Assembly (NCBI GenBank): GCA_011391085.1
Contig: JAABRD010000004.1
Coordinates: 1 to 64,000 of the forward strand
Reading direction: 5' to 3'
DNA: 64,000 nucleotides
DNA from: Thiotrichaceae bacterium
GTDB taxonomy: Bacteria; Pseudomonadota; Gammaproteobacteria; Beggiatoales; Beggiatoaceae
This document shows, piece after piece, positions 10,401 to 17,560 of this stretch. Positions within the stretch are counted from its first letter, which is position 1. Every line of letters begins with the position of its first letter. The notes beneath the pieces were generated by a model, which saw only the letters and a list, made by a program, of their open reading frames with translations, was not told where the DNA came from and ran no database searches. Both the position numbers and the translations under genes were made by a program.

Positions 10401-12873
10401 CTAATTTTCCCTCACCCCCGGCCCCTCTCCCTACGGGCGTGGGGAGAAAACCACTGGTCTCGCCGTACTCCCCACGCCCGTAGGGAGAGGGGCCGAGGGT
10501 GAGAGGGATTTTACACCATAAAATTTCTGCTTGACTACTTACATAACTGACAGCTATCTCCAAATATTTCAGGGTGGACTCATAAGCCGCCGACTGTCTA
10601 GCTTTTTGTCCCGCTTGTAAATTCAGGCGGGCCAATTCCATTTTGGCGGTAGAATCCAAAGTCTCTGGCTTCCCCAAATTCAAATGATCAACCACTTCAA
10701 ATAACCGTTCCTGGACACTCGAAGGTTCTGCCCATAATAGCTGCCCAATTTGCCAATGTAACGTGGGTCGATCTGACTCAGGAATGAGTGAATAAGCAGC
10801 CTGTTGCACCCGGTCATGGACAAACTTATATTTCTCCCCCATGGGCACCACTAACCCTTCAATTAATGCTTCCCACAAGTTGGTTTTTACCCATTCACTA
10901 GGTTGTTGTGAAACGACTGACAAGGTAGTCAAGTCAAACTGATTCCCCATCACTGCCGCCAGGGTTAACACCTGCTGAACTAGAGGCTTTAGCCGGAGGA
11001 TTTTGCCCGTCATTAACTCCACGACGTTATCAGTGATGTTGTGGGCTTGGATGAGGGCTAAATTCCATTGCCACTGCCGTTGGTGGCGGTTGAAATCTAA
11101 CAGTCGTTCTGAATATAGCGTTTTGAGAAACTCTCCCACAAAGAACGGATTTCCTCCTGTTTTTTCCGTCACTAATTTTGCTAAAGGTAACGTCGATGTT
11201 GAAGGAAGATGCAAGGTGTCACTCACCAGTTGATTGAGATAGGGTAACGTCAAGGGCGTCAAAATTAACGTTTGCACCGGACGACCTTGTTTCTGCATCT
11301 CCGCTACCGTGGTCATCAAGGGATGGACGGAACTGACTTCGTTATCACGATACGCACCTATTAGCAATAAATAAGGAATCTCGGTCATCATCAAGGTCAT
11401 CAGTTTCAAACTGGCGGAGTCAATCCATTGCAAATCATCTAGGAAAATCACCAGTGGATGAGTGGGTTGTGAAAACACTTTGATAAAATTTTGAAAGACC
11501 CAGTTGAACCGATTTTGGGATTCGGTGGGTGGCAACGAGGGCACGGGAGGAGGGGGACCGATAATCCATTCTACTTCGGGAATCATTTCCACAATCACTT
11601 GGCCATTGTTACCTACAGCGGCTATGATCCGAGTTTTCCATGCGTCTAGCTGTGTTTGAGATTCGGTCAAGAGTTGGCGCATTAAATCACCAAAGGCTTG
11701 CACCACCGCTGAATACGGGACATTACGTTGGAATTGGTCAAATTTACCCGTAATAAAATACCCCCGTTTCTCAGTAATCGGTTTATAAATTTCTTGCACC
11801 ACAGCAGTTTTGCCAATACCTGAGTAACCCGCGACTAAGAGGAGTTGACTGTGGCCGGAGGTAGCCTTTTCAAAGGCCACTAATAATTGTTGCAGTTCCG
11901 CCTCGCGTCCATACAATTTTTGCGGCAGGTGGAATTGTTCAGAAAAGTCGTGTTGGCCGAGTTCAAAGGGTTCAAACTGTTCAAAACCTGACAGGTCTGT
12001 GAGACCTGTTAGGTTTGATCTAATCAAGTTGTCTAAAATTTTTTCTAAATCGGCTTTCAATCCCCACGCACTTTGGTACCGTTCCTCCGCGGCTTTGGCC
12101 ATTAACCGTAACACCAAACAAGAAATCACAGGTGGTACATCATGCCTCACTGGAGTCAATGGCAACGGTGCCTTCGCCAAATGACAATGCACACATTCCA
12201 TCGCGTCCTCACTATCAAATGGCAATCGCCCGGTGATCAGTTCATACAAACTAACGCCCAGCGAATATAAATCAGTTCGATAATCCAATGCCCGATTCAT
12301 GCGGCCAGTCTGTTCAGGTGACAAATAAGGCAACGTCCCCTCCAGTTGATTAGGATTCTGCAAAGCTAACCGTTCCCGTGGCAGACGGGTGGCTATGCCA
12401 AAATCTATAAACTTGAGTTGCCCAGTGGTTGGATTCCAAATAAGATTATTGGGATTTATATCTTTATGAATGATTTGAAGGGCGTGCAATTGCCCCAACC
12501 CGTCGGCGATTTGGATAGCCAGCGTGAGAACTTCGGTGAGTGTGAAGGGTCGGCGGGTCAGCCATTCTTTAAGACTCACGCCCCCCATATCCTCCATAAT
12601 CAATATCCAGCGGCCTTGCCATTTTTCTAGGCCATAGACTTTAATCACATTTGGCAAGTGCAATGACTGGAGTAATTCATATTCTTGTTCATAGCGGGCC
12701 AGTTGATTGGCCGACAGGGTATCAGTTTTGGGCCATTTGAGAATGACAGGTAGCTGGTCCGTCAGGCGGATGGCACGATAGACTAGGGTGTTGTCACTGT
12801 CATACAATGGTTGGGTTATTTGGTAATTCGGGGTGGGGAACATACTTTCAGAGATAAGAAATGAGTCAATCAT
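7426..12873 (-). CDS. Giant Ser/Thr kinase - ATPase - GAF - histidine kinase
   Basis: An 1815-residue cytoplasmic signalling protein of the PknK-like 'trifunctional' type. Domains in order: Ser/Thr kinase (about 15-280, catalytic HKDINPNN and DFG); AAA-type ATPase (Walker A GYSGIGKT with K355, Walker B VIFLDDLQW); a long TPR-like helical region (about 640-1330); GAF (about 1400-1545); and a histidine kinase core with H1586 in AHELNTPLG and a GSGLGMYI ATPase motif. Three intergenic-type repeats lie inside the reading frame without breaking it: a 33-bp palindrome (11984-12016, residues ~286-296), a family C element (10410-10542, residues ~778-822) and a 21-bp family A core (10978-10998). Homologues I know of lack the first two segments. 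The start could be the ATG at 12873 or 12843. Confidence 0.9.
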   Translation of the reverse strand: MIDSFLISESMFPTPNYQITQPLYDSDNTLVYRAIRLTDQLPVILKWPKTDTLSANQLARYEQEYELLQSLHLPNVIKVYGLEKWQGRWILIMEDMGGVSLKEWLTRRPFTLTEVLTLAIQIADGLGQLHALQIIHKDINPNNLIWNPTTGQLKFIDFGIATRLPRERLALQNPNQLEGTLPYLSPEQTGRMNRALDYRTDLYSLGVSLYELITGRLPFDSEDAMECVHCHLAKAPLPLTPVRHDVPPVISCLVLRLMAKAAEERYQSAWGLKADLEKILDNLIRSNLTGLTDLSGFEQFEPFELGQHDFSEQFHLPQKLYGREAELQQLLVAFEKATSGHSQLLLVAGYSGIGKTAVVQEIYKPITEKRGYFITGKFDQFQRNVPYSAVVQAFGDLMRQLLTESQTQLDAWKTRIIAAVGNNGQVIVEMIPEVEWIIGPPPPVPSLPPTESQNRFNWVFQNFIKVFSQPTHPLVIFLDDLQWIDSASLKLMTLMMTEIPYLLLIGAYRDNEVSSVHPLMTTVAEMQKQGRPVQTLILTPLTLPYLNQLVSDTLHLPSTSTLPLAKLVTEKTGGNPFFVGEFLKTLYSERLLDFNRHQRQWQWNLALIQAHNITDNVVELMTGKILRLKPLVQQVLTLAAVMGNQFDLTTLSVVSQQPSEWVKTNLWEALIEGLVVPMGEKYKFVHDRVQQAAYSLIPESDRPTLHWQIGQLLWAEPSSVQERLFEVVDHLNLGKPETLDSTAKMELARLNLQAGQKARQSAAYESTLKYLEIAVSYVSSQAEILWCKIPLTLGPSPYGRGEYGETSGFLPTPVGRGAGGEGKLETNSWQQNYDFTANLYKSYAEAEFLNSHFEQSAKLIGLLEEHVITNLEKAEVLLLLIVQKTVLAEYHSAIDTGKLAFQQLGLAFPSDEHLQAHIQQAFAEVTTQLAHREISSLVNTPDHQNPVYQMAIKILVALEPVIYIIGHLDLYTYVSVKTVAYSLQYGNIVESAKGYANYGLIVGSGLGDFQTGYQFGRLALEVSKKFNSLAYECKSDLLLGNWIHSWSQPLREAKQYNLDGYHAGMASGEMQFASYNIFGYITNSWIDGTPLAEVQNHILEYLPTLNKAKNDLTTDTVLGIQLTLLLLTGQPESVARYGKRLTETEYRECCIASPLGYATYCTLRAQCLYILGRPEEALSLLESVKPILGSIFGFTSSFEYNFYHSLVLLALIDNVPDLQRETYLQTLTTNQAQLKKWADNCPNNFLHRWLLVEAELARVTGNYFEAVEFYDHATELAGQSDLIQNHALANELAGQFWIAKGHLKYAKIHLIDAYFGYQRWGASAKLKHLEQQYPQWLPLPQPFATGMVTHTYTHTATVLPTTKIATTRMATSTDWLDLVSVMKASQALSGEIILKKLLDRLMHIVIENAGAQRGFLLLPRVDQWVIEAHGEVDQEEVTVLQSLPLATFLPETIINYVIRTLEPVVLAEARRDSRYAAHPYIQAQQIQSVLCFPILHQQQLRAILYLENNLTCGAFTPDRLHLLTMLSGQIAISLENAQVMAHLDTKVKERTAQLNAKIEELTQTRQELVQSEIMASLGRLVAGFAHELNTPLGVALGSASALQTEAQKIRHLLAQEEVDVDELLSAVTSVENGFTLTLSNLERAANLVTSFKRTAVDQTSGEMRVFQVLEVIEDTINTLHTHFKPTSIEIQVTCPPKLQVNSLPGALEQILTNLLMNSLIHGFEEGHRAGQIQIVVQRQENRLHLEYSDNGKGIAPANLAKVFEPFFTTHRAHGGSGLGMYICYNLVTTQLQGTIMVDSVPSQGVIFRIDYPILV
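10410..10542. repeat. Family C element inserted in frame in the giant kinase gene
   Basis: A GC-rich inverted repeat (CCCTCACCCCCGGCCCCTC ... GAGGGGCCGAGGGTGAG) with the family C outer arm TAAAATTTCTGCTTGACTAC on the right. It is translated as a low-complexity segment containing LTLGPSPYGRG and PTPVGRGAGGEG, between two TPR-like helices. The reading frame stays open through it. The opposite outer arm seen in full copies is missing, so the insertion is truncated or eroded. Confidence 0.88.
10978..10998. repeat. Family A core sequence within coding DNA
   Basis: ACTAGAGGCTTTAGCCGGAG plus one more G is identical to the core of the intergenic family A repeat (for example at 27118). Here it encodes LRLKPLV just after GKI in the ATPase-to-TPR junction. 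The protein length here matches the usual GKIxxLPxxxQxVL pattern of this family, so this looks like replacement or recruitment and not a simple insertion. Confidence 0.7.
11984..12016. repeat. Family K 33-bp palindrome inserted in frame in the giant kinase gene
   Basis: AAACCTGACAGGTCT, a 3-base loop, then AGACCTGTTAGGTTT: a 33-bp hairpin of exactly 11 codons. It nearly matches the intergenic hairpin at 39587-39619. The encoded SNLTGLTDLSG segment sits in the linker between the Ser/Thr kinase and ATPase domains, where length changes are likely tolerated. Confidence 0.85.
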
Positions 12874-12902
12874 ATTATTGAGTTGGGAGAATCCAACTAA
12901 CC

Positions 12903-13162
12903 CGGTGGAGTGGAGGCTTTAGCCGGTGGAGTGGAGGCTTTAGCCGGTGGAGTGAAGGCTTTAGCCGGTGGAGTGGAGGCTTTAGCCGGTGGAGTGGAGG
13001 CTTTAGCCGGTGGGGGTTGGTACCTAAGTTAAATGCACGAGAAAAGCCACCGGCTATAAAGCCTCTACTCCAACACTACCGGCTAACACTACCGGCTAAA
13101 GCCTCCACTCCAACACCACCGGCTAAAGCCTCCACTCCGGCGCCACCGGCTAAAGTCTCTAA
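12903..13162. repeat. Family A cluster with five tandem 21-bp units
   Basis: Five head-to-tail copies of a 21-bp unit (GGTGGAGTGGAGGCTTTAGC plus C) occupy 12904-13008. They are followed by four inverted copies (ACCGGCTAAAGCCTCCACTC type), so the whole block is a large imperfect palindrome. It fills the gap between the giant kinase and the DUF928 gene and abuts the latter's stop codon. Confidence 0.88.
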
Positions 13163-13891
13163 TCACTTCTCCAAAATAGCCACTCTACCGACTCCTCCTT
13201 GTCTCAGTAAATTGGTCAACACTTCGCGCCATCTTTTGTCCGTGGGATGTTTCTGAATCAATTCCGATAGACTATCCAGCGCGTCGTACCAATAGCCACT
13301 GATGGCATATAAGTAGGGCAATTTTTCCAATTTTGCTTCTTGGATACTTTTTTCCAATGCTGCAACTGGGGCAACTTGTTTAATCAGTCCCATGCTAACA
13401 AGGTTTTTCGATGGATTTTCGGCATCGCATTCGAGTGATACTGACCATTTATAAACCACACTCGGCTTCAATTTGACATGATATTCAGCCAGTGATAAGG
13501 TTTGAATGCCTTCTGACATGGTGAAGTCATCGGACACCTCCAAGAGGGGCTCCACGGCATATCGAGAATCTTCCATGATGGTAAACACGAATCTACCTGA
13601 CACCATTTGAGAAATGGACCAGTATAAGGTAGGTTGTTCAAAGGTCGTTTGACCTATAGAGTCAGGCGCCAGGACTTGCAAAGAGAAAGAATCATCTATG
13701 CCATTGATTTGTTTACACCCCCCACGGCCGGCGGCCCCTATCTGACGAATAGGGATTGAGTTAGCAGGGGGTCTATAAGCTATCTCAGTGGCTTCAAATG
13801 GTTGTTGGCTACGCACCGGTAACGGTGCTAACATGGCTAAAGCCAAACCAATAACCAGTAAATAATAGTAAGTGAATGTGAGGATTTTCAT
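13163..13891 (-). CDS. Secreted DUF928 family protein
   Basis: A 242-residue protein with an N-terminal signal peptide (MKILTFTYYYLLVIGLALAM, cleavage near VRS-QQ). The rest follows the DUF928 pattern: an RGGCKQ motif with a conserved Cys, the 'L.P...GQTTFEQPTLYWSI' block, and a later W-containing helix. The family is common in filamentous cyanobacteria and giant sulfur bacteria, often near CHAT/TPR proteins; its function is unknown. ATG 13891 was chosen because GGAG lies 7 bases upstream and it begins the signal peptide; a longer frame to 13957 has no such signal. The protein ends inside the edge of a repeat block. It is probably periplasmic. Confidence 0.8.
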   Translation of the reverse strand: MKILTFTYYYLLVIGLALAMLAPLPVRSQQPFEATEIAYRPPANSIPIRQIGAAGRGGCKQINGIDDSFSLQVLAPDSIGQTTFEQPTLYWSISQMVSGRFVFTIMEDSRYAVEPLLEVSDDFTMSEGIQTLSLAEYHVKLKPSVVYKWSVSLECDAENPSKNLVSMGLIKQVAPVAALEKSIQEAKLEKLPYLYAISGYWYDALDSLSELIQKHPTDKRWREVLTNLLRQGGVGRVAILEK

Positions 13892-14069
13892 TATAGTCTC
13901 CTTGATTTGAACTTGTTTTAGGACCCACAATGGTAGAGTATAGCATATTTTAATCATTTGTCAAGCAATTTTGATTCAGCAGTCCACGGCGAAGCTTTGC
14001 CAGGTGACAAAGTTTCGCTTTGGACTCCTGTTTGGACTTCTGAATTATTTTGACCTTATGCTAAAATCT

Positions 14070-14162
14070 GGTAGTGATGCACAAGGTAGTGGTGATGATC
14101 ACCAAAGCCTTCTGGTCTTAAAGAACTGTCAGGTTTAAACCACTACCTTGTGCATCACTACC
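14070..14162. mobile_element. Family B MITE, 93 bp, with 8-bp target duplication
   Basis: Perfect 23-bp terminal inverted repeats starting GGTAGTGATGCACAAGG flank a short core. The element sits between two copies of TAAAATCT (14062-14069 and 14163-14170), an exact 8-bp target duplication. It lies in the promoter region of the aldolase/dehydrogenase gene and has split its leader. A second copy of the same subtype enters the window at 63968. The rest of the gap 13892-14205 contains a family D palindrome (about 13980-14030) and an AT-rich possible -10 (TAATGATACAAT, 14171). Confidence 0.92.
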
Positions 14163-14205
14163 TAAAATCTAATGATACAATATTTTAGTCAAAGGAGACA
14201 ACCCC

Positions 14206-16212
14206 ATGCAAAATAGATGGAATGAATTTGACGCTAGTCAATTTGATAATGACTTGTTATTACGGGTGTACTCTTCCCGTTTGTTAGGACAAGAACCAGA
14301 CCTTGTGTTACACGGTGGCGGCAATACTTCTGTGAAAACCACGGTCCTCAATATATTTGGTGAACCCGAAGAACTTCTTTATGTGAAGGGCAGTGGATGG
14401 GACTTGGCCACTATTGAGACGGGTGGATTTGCACCTGTGAAATTGGGTATTTTACAACGGTTGGTGACGTTGCCACAGTTGAATGATAGCGAAATGGTTA
14501 GGCAACAGCGAATCGCTATGACTCAACCGAGTGCGCCAAATCCTTCGGTGGAGGCGATTTTACATGCCATTATTCCGTTTAAGTATGTTGACCATACTCA
14601 TGCTGACGCTGTTGTCACGGTGACTAATACTCAGACGGGGGAGACGCGAATCAGAGAATTGTATGGGCAACGAGTGTTGATAGTTCCTTATGTGATGCCT
14701 GGTTTTATCTTGGCAAAAACGGTCTATGAAATGACGCAATCCATCGACTGGTCTCAGTTAGAAGGCATCATCTTGTTAAATCATGGTGTCTTCACTTTTG
14801 GTGAGACGGCCAAAAATAGTTATGAACGTATGATTCAGTTAGTAACGGAAGCAGAACATTATTTATTTCAACAAGGCGCCGTGGTCCCACTGCCGTCAGC
14901 ACCTCCTCCACGTCCTGGCAACCTTATTGCCCTTGCCCATTTGCGCCACACGATTTCCCAAACTCAAGGTTTGCCCATGATTGCCAACCTAGATACCTCC
15001 GCAACCGCTTTGCAGTTTGCCAATTTACCCTGCGTTGCCGACCTTGCCACGCGGGGGCCATTGACACCTGACCATGTGTTGCGTACCAAACGGGTGCCCC
15101 TGGTGATAACCGCGGTGGAGGGAGAGAGGGAAGGGAATTTGGAGGAGGTGATAAAAACTGCCGTTCACCAGTATATTCAGACCTACTGTAACTACTTTGC
15201 ACGTCATACAGACGGCCACTTGACACCGCTGAATCCTTCTCCTTGCTGGGCCGTCTGGCCGGGTCATGGGTTGGTAAGTTTTGGCACCACGGTCAAAGAT
15301 GCTAACATTGTCTCTGATATTAATGACCATACCATTCGTGCCATACAACAAGCCGAGGCATTGGGTGGTTGGCAAGCGTTACCAGAGAAGGACATTTTTG
15401 ACATGGAGTATTGGGAACTGGAACAAGCTAAACTCCACACGTCTCCCACACCTCCGACGTTTCAGGGTAAAATTGCCCTCGTGACAGGCGCGGCCAGTGG
15501 CATTGGACGGGCTTGCGTTGAGGCTTTACACAAACAAGGGGCCGCCGTGGTGGCATTGGATATTCATCCCAGTATTACCACCCTGTTTAAGCCTCCTACA
15601 GTATTTGGCCAAGTCTGTGATGTCACCCATCGTCAGCAACTTCTGCACGCGGTGGACTCCGCGGTGCGCCAATTTGGAGGACTGGATATAGTCATCAGCA
15701 ATGCTGGCACCTTCCCCCCCAGTGAAACAATTGCGGAAACGAATCCAACCACTTGGGAGACCAGTTTAGCGGTCAATTTATCCAGTCATCAGAGTTTGTT
15801 ACAGAGTTGCATTCCCTATTTGAAATTGGGCATGGATCCAGCCATTGTGATTATTGGTTCCAAAAACGTTCCAGCCCCAGGTCCTGGCGTCTCGGCCTAT
15901 TCAGTTGCCAAAGCGGGTCTCACTCAACTGGCACGAGTGGCGGCTTTGGAACTAGCCAAATTTGGAATCCGCGTCAATGTGATTCATCCCAACGCCGTGT
16001 TTGATACCGCCATTTGGACGCCAGAAGTCTTAGAGAAGCGGGCCACACATTATGGTATGACAGTGGCCGATTATAAGACGAATAATTTGTTAAAAGTTGA
16101 AATCACTTCCAAAGACGTAGCGACGTTGGCTTGTGTGATGGCAGGGCCTGTGTTTGCGAAAACCACGGGGGTACAGGTGGCGATTGATGGTGGGAATGAA
16201 CGAGTAATTTGA
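14206..16212 (+). CDS. Bifunctional class II aldolase / short-chain dehydrogenase
   Basis: A 668-residue fusion. The first ~400 residues are a class II aldolase/adducin domain (HGGGNTS, metal-binding His in HTHAD, and NHGVFTFG). Residues ~425-668 are a Rossmann-fold dehydrogenase with TGAASGIG, NAG and the YSVAKAG catalytic Tyr/Lys pair. Members of this fusion family split a sugar phosphate (rhamnulose-1-phosphate type) and oxidise the aldehyde or alcohol product; the substrate here is not determined. The start is supported by AAAGGAG 10 bases upstream. It is not in a sugar-catabolic operon: the neighbours are unrelated. Confidence 0.92.
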   Translation: MQNRWNEFDASQFDNDLLLRVYSSRLLGQEPDLVLHGGGNTSVKTTVLNIFGEPEELLYVKGSGWDLATIETGGFAPVKLGILQRLVTLPQLNDSEMVRQQRIAMTQPSAPNPSVEAILHAIIPFKYVDHTHADAVVTVTNTQTGETRIRELYGQRVLIVPYVMPGFILAKTVYEMTQSIDWSQLEGIILLNHGVFTFGETAKNSYERMIQLVTEAEHYLFQQGAVVPLPSAPPPRPGNLIALAHLRHTISQTQGLPMIANLDTSATALQFANLPCVADLATRGPLTPDHVLRTKRVPLVITAVEGEREGNLEEVIKTAVHQYIQTYCNYFARHTDGHLTPLNPSPCWAVWPGHGLVSFGTTVKDANIVSDINDHTIRAIQQAEALGGWQALPEKDIFDMEYWELEQAKLHTSPTPPTFQGKIALVTGAASGIGRACVEALHKQGAAVVALDIHPSITTLFKPPTVFGQVCDVTHRQQLLHAVDSAVRQFGGLDIVISNAGTFPPSETIAETNPTTWETSLAVNLSSHQSLLQSCIPYLKLGMDPAIVIIGSKNVPAPGPGVSAYSVAKAGLTQLARVAALELAKFGIRVNVIHPNAVFDTAIWTPEVLEKRATHYGMTVADYKTNNLLKVEITSKDVATLACVMAGPVFAKTTGVQVAIDGGNERVI

Positions 16213-16327
16213 AGAATGAAAACATTTAGGAGTTCAAAGCGTAGCTTTGCCACAAAGTTGCGCGTTGGACTCCAGATTTAATTAATGTAGAGGTATAGTG
16301 ATATTCATTTCAAACCTGTACGATTTT

Positions 16328-16379
16328 CGCTGGAGCGCAATAAGAATTATTGCGCAATAATTCTTATTGCGCTCCAGCG
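16328..16379. repeat. Family H perfect 52-bp palindrome
   Basis: CGCTGGAGCGCAATAAGAAT followed by its exact reverse complement makes a perfect hairpin. A second copy at about 57799-57880 has the same arms, but its centre is interrupted by extra GC-rich sequence. Both copies are preceded by a TAGTGATATTCAT arm, so the mobile unit is probably larger than the palindrome (about 16294-16410). A family D repeat (AGTTCAAAGCGTAGCTTTG type) lies at 16231-16275. Confidence 0.85.
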
Positions 16380-16417
16380 GATTATGTATAAATTTATCGG
16401 AATATCAATACATTACT

Positions 16418-16510
16418 TTTGTACCAATCATTGGAATAGGATAAAGGTGTGGTTCATAAAAACGGTTTAATCTGCTTAGTTTGGAGTCCAAAACACATTT
16501 TAGACTCCGA
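16418..16510 (-). pseudogene. Duplicated, frameshifted start of the retropepsin-like gene
   Basis: On the minus strand, an ATG at 16457 begins a stretch reading like the first 13 codons of the gene at 16517-17125 (MNH...NDWYK against MNH...NEWYK), but a one-base shift disrupts it. The shared upstream DNA (ACGGTTTAATCTGCTTAGTT plus the family E palindrome, 16457-16510) matches 17125-17172. The unit 'promoter-leader-start' has therefore been duplicated, and the downstream copy has decayed. Confidence 0.7.
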
Positions 16511-16516
16511 GTAGGC

Positions 16517-17125
16517 CTACCCAGTTCGATATTTAAAAATAATCGTCTCTTCGGCCTGTTTAAATTCAATGTCAAACCAGTCAAACACCCTTTCGCGCCC
16601 CAAGAGAATTTCCTCACAGGCTTCCGTTTGCACCCAGGCCACGGGGGCTGTGAATTTTTGGGAGTCGATTGCCATCTCCACATTTCGCAGAAAGTAATCG
16701 ACACTGCCGCCCACTCCATCGGCTTGATTGAGGGCTTCGCCCGGCGCCTGAGTGTAGCCTAAAGCGATTCCAAGTTCTTTGGAGATGACACTAAAGTCGG
16801 CGCCCGAATCGACCAACATGTTGACCGTCACGGTTTGTTGTTGGAAGGTGAGTGAAACCTCGTATTTGGGTTGCCATTCGTGCTTTTTTAGACTTCTAAA
16901 TCTCACTGGCAACAGTTTCGGAGGATCAATAAATTCGTTCTCAAAAATTCTGTCGATGACATACTCAGGCTGACTCGAATCAAGGCTTGCCATCATAGTT
17001 TTGAAACTTTGATGATGGGCAATGACGCCTTCTTTAGTGAAGGCTATCCATTGACCACGATATTGTTTCAATTGTGATTTGTTATTTTTGTACCACTCAT
17101 TGGGGGTATGGTAGATGTGGTTCAT
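16517..17125 (-). CDS. Retropepsin-like aspartic protease with DUF5678-like N-terminus
   Basis: A 202-residue protein. Residues ~20-65 (YRGQWIAFTKEGVIAHHQS) resemble DUF5678. Residues ~85-200 form a single-lobe clan AA aspartic protease: VDSGAD with the catalytic D106, the hydrophobic-hydrophobic-Gly motif replaced by ILLGRE, and a C-terminal FDIEF strand. Such proteins dimerise to build one active site. No signal peptide or membrane segment is seen, so it is probably cytoplasmic. DUF5678 and retropepsin proteins are often neighbouring genes; here they are one chain. The substrate is unknown. A decayed copy of its start lies downstream. Confidence 0.8.
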   Translation of the reverse strand: MNHIYHTPNEWYKNNKSQLKQYRGQWIAFTKEGVIAHHQSFKTMMASLDSSQPEYVIDRIFENEFIDPPKLLPVRFRSLKKHEWQPKYEVSLTFQQQTVTVNMLVDSGADFSVISKELGIALGYTQAPGEALNQADGVGGSVDYFLRNVEMAIDSQKFTAPVAWVQTEACEEILLGRERVFDWFDIEFKQAEETIIFKYRTG

Positions 17126-17182
17126 AGAAACGGTTTAATCTGCTTAGTTTGGAGTCCAAAACAGTTTTCTGACACTCATTGA

Positions 17183-17515
17183 CTATAAGGTAGTTTTTTG
17201 TGTCATTTTCGAATTATATTTGCCTATATCAGCTTGCGAAATAAACGATACCAGTGGACAACCACCTTGCGCTTCTTCCTGTTGAAGTGCTTGAATGATT
17301 GCACCGATGTCATAATTAAATTGGGCTGCATGTTCTTTACGAATTTTGTAGAGTTCTTCTACAATCAAGTCTTCATTCCAGAGGTTATTGCCTCCCCATG
17401 AGTTCTTCAGGTGTGCAAATGACGGGCAGGTTATTATAGCCCTGTTGAATACAAATTTTTGAGATTTTTTTTGGATTTCGGTGTTAGCTAAGTGCCTACA
17501 ATTCCAAGTCAGCAA
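17183..17515 (-). CDS. Chimeric open frame: PIN-toxin fragment joined to small partner protein
   Basis: A 110-codon frame beginning with a TTG inside a PIN-domain remnant (LTWNCRHLANTEI) and running on into the body of a second small protein (from about 17383: WNEDLIVEELYKIRKEHAAQ). The second part resembles the ~65-residue proteins that commonly follow this PIN subtype. Its expected ATG appears to be CTC at 17381-17383, with GGAGG 7 bases upstream. The two genes are fused only because the PIN frame has shifted and lost its own stop. Whether the partner is still made is uncertain. Confidence 0.5.
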   Translation of the reverse strand: MLTWNCRHLANTEIQKKSQKFVFNRAIITCPSFAHLKNSWGGNNLWNEDLIVEELYKIRKEHAAQFNYDIGAIIQALQQEEAQGGCPLVSFISQADIGKYNSKMTQKTTL

Positions 17516-17560
17516 ATAATCTATTTTTCTTGTTACAAGCAGGTTCCCCTTAGTGGACCG
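17385..17560 (-). pseudogene. 5'-truncated, frameshifted PIN-domain (VapC-like) toxin
   Basis: Only the C-terminal third is left. One frame reads YLLTWNCRHLANTEI. After an indel near 17450-17460 the canonical ending PVICTPEELMGRQ continues in another frame to a TAA at 17385-17387. The upstream end is cut at about 17560, where the membrane protein gene (17533-17988) overlaps it. The conserved N-terminal Asp of the PIN active site is gone, so no active nuclease can be made. Confidence 0.75.

Noticed and set aside
12904..13160. Evenly spaced repeats suggesting a CRISPR array
   Set aside because: The units are contiguous 21-bp tandem copies without unique spacers and then invert; there are no cas genes.
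16405..16719. 104-codon minus-strand frame
   Set aside because: Out-of-frame shadow of the retropepsin gene plus the duplicated leader; no family likeness.
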